Assembly (NCBI RefSeq): GCF_015732185.1
Contig: NZ_WIQM01000007.1
Span: 1 to 64,000 of the forward strand
DNA: 64,000 nt
Origin: Pectinatus haikarae
GTDB taxonomy: Bacteria > Bacillota > Negativicutes > Selenomonadales > Selenomonadaceae
Direction of reading: 5' to 3'
Shown: in pieces, positions 37,529-46,097 of the stretch
Position numbering within the stretch: the stretch's first letter is position 1
How the letters are laid out: each line of letters opens with the position of its first letter
Made by a program: the position numbers and the translations under genes
The notes under the pieces: generated by a model
Databases searched by the model: none
What the model saw: the letters and a program-made list of their open reading frames with translations, nothing else
What the model was told of the DNA's origin: nothing

Positions 37529-37584
37529 ATTATATATTCTTCATATTTTTTTGTCAAGTACTTTATTAACTTTTTTAAGTTAAT
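37529..37584 (-). promoter_or_regulatory. amtB promoter with upstream palindrome
   Basis: Minus-strand TTGACA (37552-37557) and TATAAT (37529-37534) with exactly 17 bp between, a perfect consensus vegetative promoter. Eight bp upstream of the -35 box is the palindrome ATTAACTT-TTTT-AAGTTAAT (37565-37584), a candidate regulator site. Confidence 0.75.
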
Positions 37585-38006
37585 TATTCATTTATCTATT
37601 AAATAATTTGGATATCAGCAAAAATATTCATAAAAATAAAGTCCTATAACACAATAATAAAATAGATGAGAAATATTAAGTATATTCAATGACTTCAGGA
37701 CTTTGTAAAGTCTCTTTCTTTGCAAGATTTAAAATACTTTAGTGGTCGGTGAAATATTTAATAGTTTTTATAAATGACATAAAATAGAAAATTATATTGT
37801 AATGTATACATAATACAAAATTAAATTTATTGCATAATTCATGAAAAAATAATAAAATAATAACTTGTGAATTATAAGTATTTATATATATAAATGCAAT
37901 TATATAAATGTAAAATCAGTTTTTTATTTATTTTGTTAATTTTAAATTACAAAATTACAAAATATTTTTTTTAGAATTACTGATTATATCTTGAAGGGAG
38001 TTTATT
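37585..38006. other. AT-rich intergenic region upstream of the gltP-type gene
   Basis: About 420 bp between the divergent amtB and symporter genes. I see no open reading frame with a ribosome site and no recognisable RNA. A short GACTTTGTAAAGTC dyad near 37703 may be a small hairpin. The rightward promoter of the symporter must lie here but no good consensus stands out. Confidence 0.4.
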
Positions 38007-39287
38007 ATGCATTCAGAAAAAAGATTACCTGGCTTGAGTACACAAATTCTGATCGGTCTTATTTTAGGTGCGGCCTTTGGCTATTTCTTCCCCGAAATAG
38101 GAAAACAGCTCAGACCCGTTGGTGACGGTTTCATACGTATGATAAAAATGATTATTGTGCCGCTTATTTTCAGCACATTAATAATGGGTATAGCCGGTAC
38201 AGGTGATTTTAAAAAATTAGGACGTCTCGGAGGCAAGGCAATCATTTGGTTTGAACTTGCAACTACTGTTGCTTTGGCAATAGGTCTGATAGTCATCAAC
38301 TTTACACAACCCGGTGTAGGTGTAAATATTGCAGTAAGTGCTGACGCGGGTGCCAAAGCAGCAGAGGCGGCACACAAATCCATCAGTATGATTGACTATG
38401 TGCTGCACATAATTCCGACTAATATAGTTGATGCTTTCGCCCGCAGTGACATGCTGCAGATAATTTTTTTCGCATGTTTTTTTGGTGTAGGGGTGGCACA
38501 TATCGGCAAAGATGGTGAAAAAATTGTTTCACTGTGCCGCAGCGTGGCAGAAGCTATGTTCAAAGTGACCGGTTACGTTATGAACCTGGCTCCTATAGGT
38601 GTTTTTGCGATGATCGCATACACAGTTTCCAGTTTCGGGATAGCGATGCTGATTCCGCTGGGCAAGCTTATCCTATCAGTACTGCTTGCCACAGTTCTTT
38701 TCATAATTGTTTTAGTGACTGCTGCCAGTCTCATCACTCGTCTCAATTTTTTCCACGTATTGAAAGCCCTGAAGGAAGCACTGCTGCTTTCTTTTTCCAC
38801 TGCGAGCAGTGAAGCTGCCTTGCCGATCGCCATGCAGCGTCTTGAACAGCTGGGCGTCCCCAAAAATATTGTAACGTTTGTTATGCCGACAGGTTATTCC
38901 TTTAATTTAGATGGTTCTACTTTATACAGCTCCGCTACTATTTTGTTTATTGCTCAAATATATGGCATACCGCTTTCTTTGGGACAGCAGCTTTTAATCA
39001 TGCTTACATTAATGCTTTCCACAAAAGGAATTGCAGGAGTTCCCGGTGCCGGTTTTATTGTTGTGGCTGCAACAGCGACAGCTTTTAATCTTCCTGCCGA
39101 GGGGGTAGCTATTATTTTGGGGATTGACCGTATTCTTGATATGATACGGACAACCTGTAATGTTTGCGGAAACTGTGTAGCTACTGTACTTGTTGCATTT
39201 TGGGAAAATGACCTGACAAAAGAAACATTTGAAAAATCATATGTGGAAAATTTTCAGTTCAAAGCTTCGCCGAAACTTCATTCATGA
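38007..39287 (+). CDS. gltP: dicarboxylate/amino acid:cation symporter (DAACS, GltP-like)
   Basis: A 426-residue membrane carrier of the glutamate/aspartate/C4-dicarboxylate symporter family. It has the N-terminal LSTQILIGLILGAAFGYFFPE, the hairpin-1 serine-rich stretch SFSTASSEAALPIAMQRLEQLGV, and the NLDGSTLYSSATILFIAQ helix with its substrate/Na site. KGIAGVPGAGFIVVAATA and DRILDMIRTTCNVCGNCVA complete the family pattern. Substrate (glutamate, aspartate, fumarate or succinate) is not resolved. It is monocistronic, with GAAGGGAG upstream and a terminator downstream. Confidence 0.93.
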   Translation: MHSEKRLPGLSTQILIGLILGAAFGYFFPEIGKQLRPVGDGFIRMIKMIIVPLIFSTLIMGIAGTGDFKKLGRLGGKAIIWFELATTVALAIGLIVINFTQPGVGVNIAVSADAGAKAAEAAHKSISMIDYVLHIIPTNIVDAFARSDMLQIIFFACFFGVGVAHIGKDGEKIVSLCRSVAEAMFKVTGYVMNLAPIGVFAMIAYTVSSFGIAMLIPLGKLILSVLLATVLFIIVLVTAASLITRLNFFHVLKALKEALLLSFSTASSEAALPIAMQRLEQLGVPKNIVTFVMPTGYSFNLDGSTLYSSATILFIAQIYGIPLSLGQQLLIMLTLMLSTKGIAGVPGAGFIVVAATATAFNLPAEGVAIILGIDRILDMIRTTCNVCGNCVATVLVAFWENDLTKETFEKSYVENFQFKASPKLHS

Positions 39288-39330
39288 TTATTTGAATGAA
39301 TCTATTTTCATACAGCATAAACATTTAAGG

Positions 39331-39366
39331 CAGACAGGAATTTTTTTATTTTCCTGCCTGCTTTAA
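39331..39366 (+). terminator. intrinsic terminator after the symporter gene
   Basis: AGGCAGACAGGAA pairs with TTCCTGCCTGCTT around a T/A-rich loop, followed by TTTAATTTTG, 43 bp after the stop codon. Confidence 0.65.
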
Positions 39367-39488
39367 TTTTGTTTAAAATTTACTGATCCTGTCCTACTAA
39401 TTCAATTTATTTTCTAAAACAGATATAAAAAGCTTAATGAATATGGTAATATTTTAGATAGAAAATACAAATCAAACGGAGGAAAAGA

Positions 39489-40391
39489 ATGTTTACGCTT
39501 CATTTTAAAAGATATTTGCAAATTTTTATTGGCTGCCTTTTAAGCGGCGCTGCCGTAAATATTTTTCTTATACCATCACAGCTTTTGTCTTCCGGCATAA
39601 GCGGGATTGCCATTATTTTATATTATATGTTCAGTCTTCCCATAGGTGTTCAGCTGATAATATATAATCTTCCTATTGTTTATCTGGCCTATAGGGTTTT
39701 TGGCAGGCTTTATGCCATTGATACGATCATAGGCATGACCTTGTTTTCATTTTCTATTGATGCGACCAGTTTTTTAGGCAGCTATAATTTCATAGATAAC
39801 CGAATGCTTGGTTCAATTTTCGGCGGAGTCCTTTCCGGTATAGGATTTGGTATTATTTTTCGGGCCGATTCCAATACAGGCGGGCTTGATGTAGTGGGCG
39901 CAGTGATAAAAAAATTTTATTCCTTTGATGTCGGTACAGCCATATTTACACTTAATCTGGTGGTAATTTTTATAGGTATGGTTATGTTCGATATAAACAC
40001 CGGACTTTTTACTTTGATATGCACTTATGTCTCCGCAGAAATGACGAACAAAGTTGTTGCGGGCTTCAACAGAAAAAAATCCATTATGATAATATCCCCC
40101 CGTGCTGAGCAAATTGCTCCTTTAATAATGCAGTATTTAAACAGGGGTGTGACTTTTTTCCGCGGCGAAGGCGCTTTTACCAGACAGCCAAAAAATATAA
40201 TGTTTGTCGTCGTAAGTCTAACACAGGTCGGTAAAATAAAATCTATAGTTCACGCACTTGATCCTGTTGCATTTATGATTGTTTCAGATGCATCAGAAGT
40301 AGCGGGACGAGGCTTCACGCTCAAAAATATTATTCCTCAGGAAATTATAGACAGACAAAACGATTATGAGGATAATGACAGCCAATACTGA
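39489..40391 (+). CDS. YitT family membrane protein
   Basis: A 300-residue protein of the YitT (DUF161 plus DUF2179) family. Five or so membrane segments occupy residues 10-190, including LLSGAAVNIFLIPSQLLSSGISGIAIIL and the conserved RADSNTGGLDVVGAVIKK. The cytoplasmic C-terminal DUF2179 domain follows, with SIMIISPRAEQIAPLIMQYLNRGVTFFRGEGAFT and the IVSDASEVAGRGF ending. Its biochemical role is unknown. It is a single gene with GGAGG 9 nt upstream. Confidence 0.88.
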   Translation: MFTLHFKRYLQIFIGCLLSGAAVNIFLIPSQLLSSGISGIAIILYYMFSLPIGVQLIIYNLPIVYLAYRVFGRLYAIDTIIGMTLFSFSIDATSFLGSYNFIDNRMLGSIFGGVLSGIGFGIIFRADSNTGGLDVVGAVIKKFYSFDVGTAIFTLNLVVIFIGMVMFDINTGLFTLICTYVSAEMTNKVVAGFNRKKSIMIISPRAEQIAPLIMQYLNRGVTFFRGEGAFTRQPKNIMFVVVSLTQVGKIKSIVHALDPVAFMIVSDASEVAGRGFTLKNIIPQEIIDRQNDYEDNDSQY

Positions 40392-40470
40392 AAATCAGAG
40401 AACTCATTATTTACAGTATTACATTTAACTGGTATAATTATTTTTTAGGCATATTTATATATTATTTATA

Positions 40471-40513
40471 AGGAGATGAATGATAAATCTCTGCAGAGAT
40501 TTATCCATATATG
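40471..40513 (+). promoter_or_regulatory. Shine-Dalgarno separated from start codon by a 24-bp palindrome
   Basis: AGGAG (40471-40475) is 35 nt from the ATG at 40511. Between them lies the perfect palindrome GATAAATCTCTGCAGAGATTTATC (40482-40505, written here in full only as a 24-bp dyad: GATAAATCTCTG and its complement). If the hairpin forms, the effective spacing falls to about 11 nt. An out-of-frame ATG at 40480 could start a 29-codon overlapping leader reading frame. Confidence 0.55.
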
Positions 40514-41617
40514 AGAGAAAACTATTCAGTATATCTTCCTCAATACAGTGTTGGCCCGCAGTGTTATGATGAAATAGGCGCAGTCACGCGTTATTTTGGC
40601 AAAAAGGTCACTATTATCGGCGGCAAAACAGCTTTGCAGAAAGCTGAAGCCTCAATAAAGAAAGCAATAGACAAAACTGATCTCGAATATCTGGACACTG
40701 TTTGGTATGGAGGCAATTCTACCGAAAGCAACTTAAAAGCAATGCTGAATCATGAGGCTGTAAAAAATGCAGATATTATTTTTGGTGTCGGCGGGGGCAG
40801 GGCTGTAGATACTGCAAAAGCCGCAGCGGATACGCTTGATAAGGCTTATTTTTCTTTTCCTACCGTGGCATCAAATTGTGCTCCGACGTCGGCAATATCA
40901 GTTTTATATAACGATGATGGATCATTGTCAAGATATTATTTTACTAAAAAGTGTCCCTTGCATGTATTTATAAATACAAAAATCATTGCTGATTCTCCTG
41001 AGGAACTCTTATGGGCAGGCATAGGCGATGCTCTTTCCAAGGAATGTGAAGTTGAATTGGCTACACGAGGCAAAGCTTTATTCCATACCCCGCTTATCGG
41101 ATTAAAAGCTGCAGCTGCCTGTACAGATCCTTTACTGGAATTTGGTGAGGAAGCACTCAGATCTATAAGGAAAAAACATCCCGGTTTTGAGTTTACACAG
41201 GTCATTTTAGATATTATAGTGAGCACAGGTATCGCATCCAATATGACATGTTCGGCTGTAAACAACAAAATTGAATATTATTATAATTCCTCATTGGCGC
41301 ATTGTTTTTATAATGCTTACATGGCTCTCCCGCAGGGACATGATTACCGCCATGGCGCAGTCGTTTCCTATGGTGTGCTTGTATTGCTTACATACGACGG
41401 ACAAATAGAAATGCGTGATAAGATCGCTGCTTTCAATAAAAAACTTGGTCTGCCGGTAACTTTGGAAGAAATCGGGATCAGTGAAGAACACGAAATTGAT
41501 GTAATTATAGAAAAGGCTCCCGAAATAAATGAATGGACCTGCGTTCCCTACAAGGCAGATCAAAAGAAATACAAAGAAGCTATTTTAGCTGTCAATGAAT
41601 ACGGTAAAAGTCTATAA
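40511..41617 (+). CDS. iron-containing alcohol/glycerol dehydrogenase-like protein
   Basis: A 368-residue NAD(P)-dependent dehydrogenase of the GldA-like branch. The Rossmann-like N-terminal domain has GVGGGRAVDTAKAAAD and the PTVASNCAPTSAISV loop. The metal site is likely Asp in AGIGDALSKECE and the two histidines in LPQGHDYRHGAVVSYG, plus one around NSSLAHCFYNA. Glycerol dehydrogenase is the best-studied relative, but many homologs have unknown substrates, so the substrate is left open. The start MRENYSVYLPQYSVG fits the family although the ribosome site is distant. Confidence 0.82.
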   Translation: MRENYSVYLPQYSVGPQCYDEIGAVTRYFGKKVTIIGGKTALQKAEASIKKAIDKTDLEYLDTVWYGGNSTESNLKAMLNHEAVKNADIIFGVGGGRAVDTAKAAADTLDKAYFSFPTVASNCAPTSAISVLYNDDGSLSRYYFTKKCPLHVFINTKIIADSPEELLWAGIGDALSKECEVELATRGKALFHTPLIGLKAAAACTDPLLEFGEEALRSIRKKHPGFEFTQVILDIIVSTGIASNMTCSAVNNKIEYYYNSSLAHCFYNAYMALPQGHDYRHGAVVSYGVLVLLTYDGQIEMRDKIAAFNKKLGLPVTLEEIGISEEHEIDVIIEKAPEINEWTCVPYKADQKKYKEAILAVNEYGKSL

Positions 41618-41626
41618 AGAATATTG

Positions 41627-41692
41627 CATAAAAAAGCTGCCCTCCGCCAGTTTAGATTTAAATCTAAACTGGCGGAGGGCAGCTTTTTTATG
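41627..41692. terminator. 66-bp perfect palindrome, bidirectional terminator
   Basis: Both 33-nt halves are exact reverse complements with no spacer (centre between 41659 and 41660). A GC-rich core (GCTGCCCTCCGCC) is bounded by six A and six T residues. It lies 10 bp after the dehydrogenase stop and 21 bp from the convergent cca stop. Confidence 0.92.
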
Positions 41693-41712
41693 TAAAATCC
41701 ATGCTTTTCAAA

Positions 41713-42948
41713 TTAAATGTTCATATTTTTTATATAACTTGCCAAAACATCTACTCTCTGTTCACGCAGCCATTCGCCTATCTGTTTTCCTTTTAAGAGC
41801 GCCGGCCGTTTTTCCATATCTATGGAGTGAAACAATTCAAGTATCAAATGAATATTCTTCAGATAAGCAGGCAGCATTTTATTGTCTGCACTGATAATAG
41901 TGCAAAAGCCATCTGCACCGAGCGGATTTTTTTCTATTGCAATGAGCAGATCTACTATTTTTCCAAACTTAACCAATCGAGCTGCCCGCATATGTTCCCT
42001 TATTGTAAACGAAGCTCCATAATACCAATGTGAAGGCAGCGTCATTCGTTTATGCCATCGATCAAGGGCAATAATTCCGTTTTTTTCATGTCCATAATGG
42101 TGGGGCAGCATATTTTGAGGTGTAAGCCCTTTCCCCAAGTCATGACAAAGAGCTGCAAAACGTACGGCAGCATCATCTGTACTTGCCGCGACTGTATCAA
42201 GAATAAGCATTGTATGCTCAAAGCTGTCTCCTTCCGGATGATAAAAGCAAGGCTGAGTCTGTCCCGCCAGAGCAGCTATTTCAGGAAATACAATATCCAG
42301 CAATGCAGCCTTCTTCAAATAGCGAAAAAAAACAGAAGGAGTTTGCGCGGACAGCGCACGGGATAGTTCATTCATAATGCGTTCTGCAGGTTCTCCCCGC
42401 AATTCGGCACCGCATTCTTTCATTTGTTTTACAGTAGCTTCTTCTATAGTAAAATCAAATTCAGCAGCCTGTCGGGCAGCACGCAGTGCCCTGACAGGAT
42501 CCTCCTGAAAATGTATTGATGTTGCACAGATAATTTTATTCTTGATATCTTCACCGCCGCTGAAAGGATCTATTATTATTTTTTCCGGCAGCTTAAAGGC
42601 AATGCTGTTCATACGGCTGTCACGCCGAAACAAATCATCCTCTATGGCAATATCTTCATTATAGCTGACTGTAAACCCCTTGTATCCATGCCCGTGTTTT
42701 AATTCTCTTCTGGCGAAAGCAATCTCACATTTTTTTCCGTCAACTTCGAGTAAATACACCGGAAAAGCTCTACCGACTTTTTTTGCATCAGGAAAAAGCA
42801 TGCAAAAATCAATTTCCCGCATCTTGCATAAAACATAATCTTTATCCTTTGGCATTCTTCCTGCCAGCTTATCTCTTATCCATCCGCCTACTATATATAT
42901 TTCACCGCCGTGTGCAGTTATATACTCGACCATTTGTTCTTCCGTCAA
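41713..42948 (-). CDS. cca: CCA-adding enzyme / poly(A) polymerase-type tRNA nucleotidyltransferase with HD domain
   Basis: A 411-residue class II nucleotidyltransferase that adds or repairs the CCA end of tRNA. The N-terminal catalytic core has IYIVGGWIRDKLAGR and the DxD metal site KDKDYV. RRDSRMNSIAFKLPEKIIIDPFSGGEDI and the EDPVRALRAARQAAEF template-reading motif follow. The C-terminal HD domain contains HTMLIL and RFAALCHDLGKGLTP. Start is TTG, 9 nt after GGAGG. Some PcnB-like relatives add poly(A) instead; CCA addition is more likely. Confidence 0.87.
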   Translation of the reverse strand: MTEEQMVEYITAHGGEIYIVGGWIRDKLAGRMPKDKDYVLCKMREIDFCMLFPDAKKVGRAFPVYLLEVDGKKCEIAFARRELKHGHGYKGFTVSYNEDIAIEDDLFRRDSRMNSIAFKLPEKIIIDPFSGGEDIKNKIICATSIHFQEDPVRALRAARQAAEFDFTIEEATVKQMKECGAELRGEPAERIMNELSRALSAQTPSVFFRYLKKAALLDIVFPEIAALAGQTQPCFYHPEGDSFEHTMLILDTVAASTDDAAVRFAALCHDLGKGLTPQNMLPHHYGHEKNGIIALDRWHKRMTLPSHWYYGASFTIREHMRAARLVKFGKIVDLLIAIEKNPLGADGFCTIISADNKMLPAYLKNIHLILELFHSIDMEKRPALLKGKQIGEWLREQRVDVLASYIKNMNI

Positions 42949-42977
42949 AACATATTGCCTCCAGAAATATATCCTTA

Positions 42978-43892
42978 TCAGTTTATACGGCGTGCTCCCT
43001 TATTATCTATATCCAGAATAAGGTAATGTGAATCTACCTGATATTTACTGAAGGCAGCTACCATCGCCCTGCCTATCTGTTCTTCTTCATGCACGGCAAA
43101 AGCTATCAGCGAAGGTCCGGCGCCGCTTATGGCAGTGCCAAGCGCTCCTGCCGCTTTTGCAGCATCAAAAACTTCATACATGCCGGGAATCAGGTCTGCT
43201 CTGTACGGTTGATGCAATTTATCATTAAAAGAATGTGAGAGGACATCAACATTTCCCGTACACATAGCTGCTATAAGACTGGATACATGCGCTACATTGA
43301 ATACTGCATCACTCATTGAAACAAATTCGGGAAGAGCTTTTCTGGCCTTTTTGGTAGAAAGAAAAAATTCCGGTACGGCTACTATCATTTTCAAATCAAT
43401 TTTGGGCAGAAAGGAAAGCGTCTTCACCACATTTTGTTCACACAAGCTGACCGTCATTCCACCAAAAATTGCCGGTGCCACATTGTCCGGATGGCCCTCC
43501 AGTGCAGTAGCCATTTCCAGTACAGATTGCCGGTCAAAAGGTTCACCGAGTGCACAATTCGCTGCAGTAATACCGGCAACTATTGCAGCGGCGCTGCTCC
43601 CCAAGCCACGAGAAAGCGGAATATTATTATGCATCTTAATTTGTGCGCCTTCGTAAGCAGCGTCTGTTTTTTCGACTACACTTTTTACTACTTTCCATAT
43701 GAGATTTTTATCATTTTCCGGTAGATATCCCGTGCCTTCACCGGATATTTCTATTTCCAGCTTATTTTCTCTGAAAAGAGTAAGTTCTAATTCATTATAA
43801 ATATTGCAGGCTATTCCCAAGGCGTCAAATCCCGGACCACAGTTGGCCGTTGTCGCGGGGACCTGCACTTTTACGGTTTCACTTTTATTCAA
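42978..43892 (-). CDS. thrB: homoserine kinase
   Basis: GHMP-family kinase of 304 residues that phosphorylates homoserine for threonine synthase. It carries VQVPATTANCGPGFDALGIACN at the N-terminus and the ATP-binding IPLSRGLGSSAAAIVAGI. The C-terminal motif is AAGALGTAISGAGPSLIAF. Start is TTG, 9 nt after AGGAGG, and only 4 bp separate it from the hom stop, so hom-thrB is a coupled pair. thrC is located separately at 24.7 kb. Confidence 0.95.
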   Translation of the reverse strand: MNKSETVKVQVPATTANCGPGFDALGIACNIYNELELTLFRENKLEIEISGEGTGYLPENDKNLIWKVVKSVVEKTDAAYEGAQIKMHNNIPLSRGLGSSAAAIVAGITAANCALGEPFDRQSVLEMATALEGHPDNVAPAIFGGMTVSLCEQNVVKTLSFLPKIDLKMIVAVPEFFLSTKKARKALPEFVSMSDAVFNVAHVSSLIAAMCTGNVDVLSHSFNDKLHQPYRADLIPGMYEVFDAAKAAGALGTAISGAGPSLIAFAVHEEEQIGRAMVAAFSKYQVDSHYLILDIDNKGARRIN

Positions 43893-43896
43893 TATA

Positions 43897-45198
43897 TTAT
43901 GCCTCCTGACCTGTAGGTTCTTCTACACGGATCACGTTGCATATTTTATCAACTGCGGACAATTTATTAAGTACCTGCTCAGCTTGGCGGATTTTCGCTT
44001 CCTCCACTTTATGAGTTACAGCTACTATTTCCGCTTTACTCTTAACTTTCCTTTTTTGAATCACTGCACTCAGACTGACACCTGTCTGCCCGAATGCCAT
44101 GGCAATCGCACCGAGAACTCCCGGCTGGTCATCAACCAGAAGACGTACATAATACGACGATAAAGTCTGCTCAATAGGGCAGAAAATTTTATGTTCATAA
44201 CAGGTGCAGCGTATTCTGCCAAAACGGTCCTTCACTATATCTCTTGCCACATCCACAACATCTGCGATCACAGCCGAAGCGGTAGGCAATTGTCCTGCTC
44301 CGCGTCCATAAAACATCGTTTCCCCGACTGCATTGCCCTTTACAAAAATAGCATTGAATTCATTGCGGACAGCAGCAAGAGGATGGGACTGAGGCAAAAG
44401 AGCCGGATGAACTCTGACATCTATGCCCTTTTCATCATCTCGTGAAATTGATAACAATTTTATTGTGTAACCTAATTCCTTAGCATAAGCAATATCCTCA
44501 GGAGTTATTTTAGTTATTCCCTCAACATGGACTTTGTCTAAGCCGACTCTGCTGTTAAACGCTATGGAAGCTAAAATAGCTGTTTTGCGGGCTGCATCAA
44601 GGCCGCCCACATCGGCAGTCGGATCCGCCTCCGCATAACCTTTTTCCTGTGCCGCTTTTAAAACTTCATCGTAGCTCGCGCCTTCTTCACTCATTTTAGT
44701 GAGCATATAGTTGGTAGTCCCGTTGACAATACCTATTACCTCTGTCAGTTTATTTGCCGTAAGGCACTGCTTCAAAGGTGTGATGATAGGTATTCCTCCG
44801 CCGACACTGGCTTCAAACATAAAGTCAACATCGCTGGCTTCTGCGGCGGCAAACATATCTTTACCAAATTGAGCAACCACGTCTTTATTGGCTGTCACTA
44901 CATTTTTGCCCGACTGCATAGCCCGCAGCATATATTCACGTGCCGGATGTATTCCGCCGAGCAGTTCAATAACAATCTTTATCTCAGGATCATTTAAAAT
45001 ATCCTCTATATTATCTGTAACAGAAATAGACTGAGGTAAATCACGCTTTTTTTGAGCATCCCGTACCAACACACGTGAAATGATAATTTGTGCACCGACC
45101 TTTGGTGTTATTTCTTCAGCATTTTCTGCCAAAACTTTAATAACACCCGTACCTACTGTACCGCAGCCTAAAAGACCGACTTTTATAATACCACTCAT
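43897..45198 (-). CDS. hom: homoserine dehydrogenase
   Basis: NAD(P)-dependent enzyme of 433 residues that reduces aspartate semialdehyde to homoserine. The Rossmann motif is VGLLGCGTVGTGVI. The central part has LLGGIHPAREYMLRAM, GKNVVTANKDVVAQ, GIVNGTTNYML and the KGYAEADPTADVGGLDAARK catalytic stretch. A C-terminal ACT domain (about 350-430) provides threonine feedback inhibition. It lies 24 bp after an ACT-domain gene. Confidence 0.96.
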   Translation of the reverse strand: MSGIIKVGLLGCGTVGTGVIKVLAENAEEITPKVGAQIIISRVLVRDAQKKRDLPQSISVTDNIEDILNDPEIKIVIELLGGIHPAREYMLRAMQSGKNVVTANKDVVAQFGKDMFAAAEASDVDFMFEASVGGGIPIITPLKQCLTANKLTEVIGIVNGTTNYMLTKMSEEGASYDEVLKAAQEKGYAEADPTADVGGLDAARKTAILASIAFNSRVGLDKVHVEGITKITPEDIAYAKELGYTIKLLSISRDDEKGIDVRVHPALLPQSHPLAAVRNEFNAIFVKGNAVGETMFYGRGAGQLPTASAVIADVVDVARDIVKDRFGRIRCTCYEHKIFCPIEQTLSSYYVRLLVDDQPGVLGAIAMAFGQTGVSLSAVIQKRKVKSKAEIVAVTHKVEEAKIRQAEQVLNKLSAVDKICNVIRVEEPTGQEA

Positions 45199-45222
45199 TT
45201 AGTAAATATCCTTTCAAACGGC

Positions 45223-45690
45223 TTATGCCTGTCCCACTATTTCCAGTCGTCTTACTCCTTCGACCACACGGAGCTTATCGAGCAGGGCTTCAAGATCAAT
45301 GTTCATATTTTCTGTTTCAATAGATAAAGTAACGTTGGCCATTCCCTGCAAAGGCAGCCCTTGATTGATCGTCAGTATATTTGCCGAATCGGACGATATT
45401 ATATTCAGCACTTTTGACAGTACACCTTTTTTATGATCCAGCATAAAGGAAATTGATACTATCTTATTAAGGCTGGCTTCATAAAAAGGAAATACAGAAT
45501 CTTTGTATTTATAGTAAGCACTGCGTGATAAGCCTGTAGAAGCTATTGCTTCATTTATTGTAGCTGCATCACCACGCTTAAGCATTTCATTGACTTTGAT
45601 GGTTTTCTTTATTGCAGTAGGCAGAATATCTTCCTTTACAAGGAAAAACCCTGTATTTTTATTATTGATAATCTGTTTTCTTTTTCGCAT
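45223..45690 (-). CDS. ACT domain-containing protein, UPF0735/PheB family
   Basis: A 155-residue protein. The N-terminal half contains a helix-turn-helix-like stretch (MLKRGDAATINEAIASTGLSRSAYYKYKDSVFPF) and the C-terminal half an ACT domain (SISFMLDHKKGVLSKVLNIISSDSANILTINQ). This is the UPF0735/PheB layout. Placement upstream of hom-thrB suggests an amino-acid-responsive regulatory role, but no function has been established for the family to my knowledge. GGAGG lies 6 nt before the ATG; a TATAAT box is visible near 45755 on the same strand. Confidence 0.85.
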   Translation of the reverse strand: MRKRKQIINNKNTGFFLVKEDILPTAIKKTIKVNEMLKRGDAATINEAIASTGLSRSAYYKYKDSVFPFYEASLNKIVSISFMLDHKKGVLSKVLNIISSDSANILTINQGLPLQGMANVTLSIETENMNIDLEALLDKLRVVEGVRRLEIVGQA

Positions 45691-45965
45691 TTAAATCCTC
45701 CGTGTTTATAGAATGGATAATATTATTCTCAGGGAGGAATCTCCCCGTGCTATTATAACGTGTTTTCAATGTTTTTTCTACCCCCTAGACAATATAATCT
45801 TACTGTTTTTTATATAAAAAAATTATTATAAGCTAGTGAAATTTTTAAATTGTATAAAAATATACACTCATGATGGAATAAAAAAATTTTTTTGCATGCA
45901 TAGTATAACTATTTTCTTTTGTAAAAATGTTCTGCATCTATATTAATGAACTTGAATCATTTCAC

Positions 45966-46024
45966 AGCAATAGCTGAACGAAAAGACTCTGCCGGTGGCA
46001 GAGCCTTTTCGTTCAGCTATTGCT
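45966..46024. terminator. near-perfect 59-bp palindrome at the end of the anf operon
   Basis: Arms 45966-45993 and 45997-46024 match in 27 of 28 positions around a 3-nt loop. The inner GC-rich hairpin (GGCTCTGCC/GGCAGAGTC) followed by TTTTC on the minus strand resembles a terminator, and the outer AT-rich stem extends it. It lies 73 bp past the anfO stop. Confidence 0.75.
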
Positions 46025-46097
46025 TATGTCAATGCAGCGGAAGTGTGGGGGAGACCTCACTTCAAATATGCATTTGAACCAAAATATGTTAGTAAAA

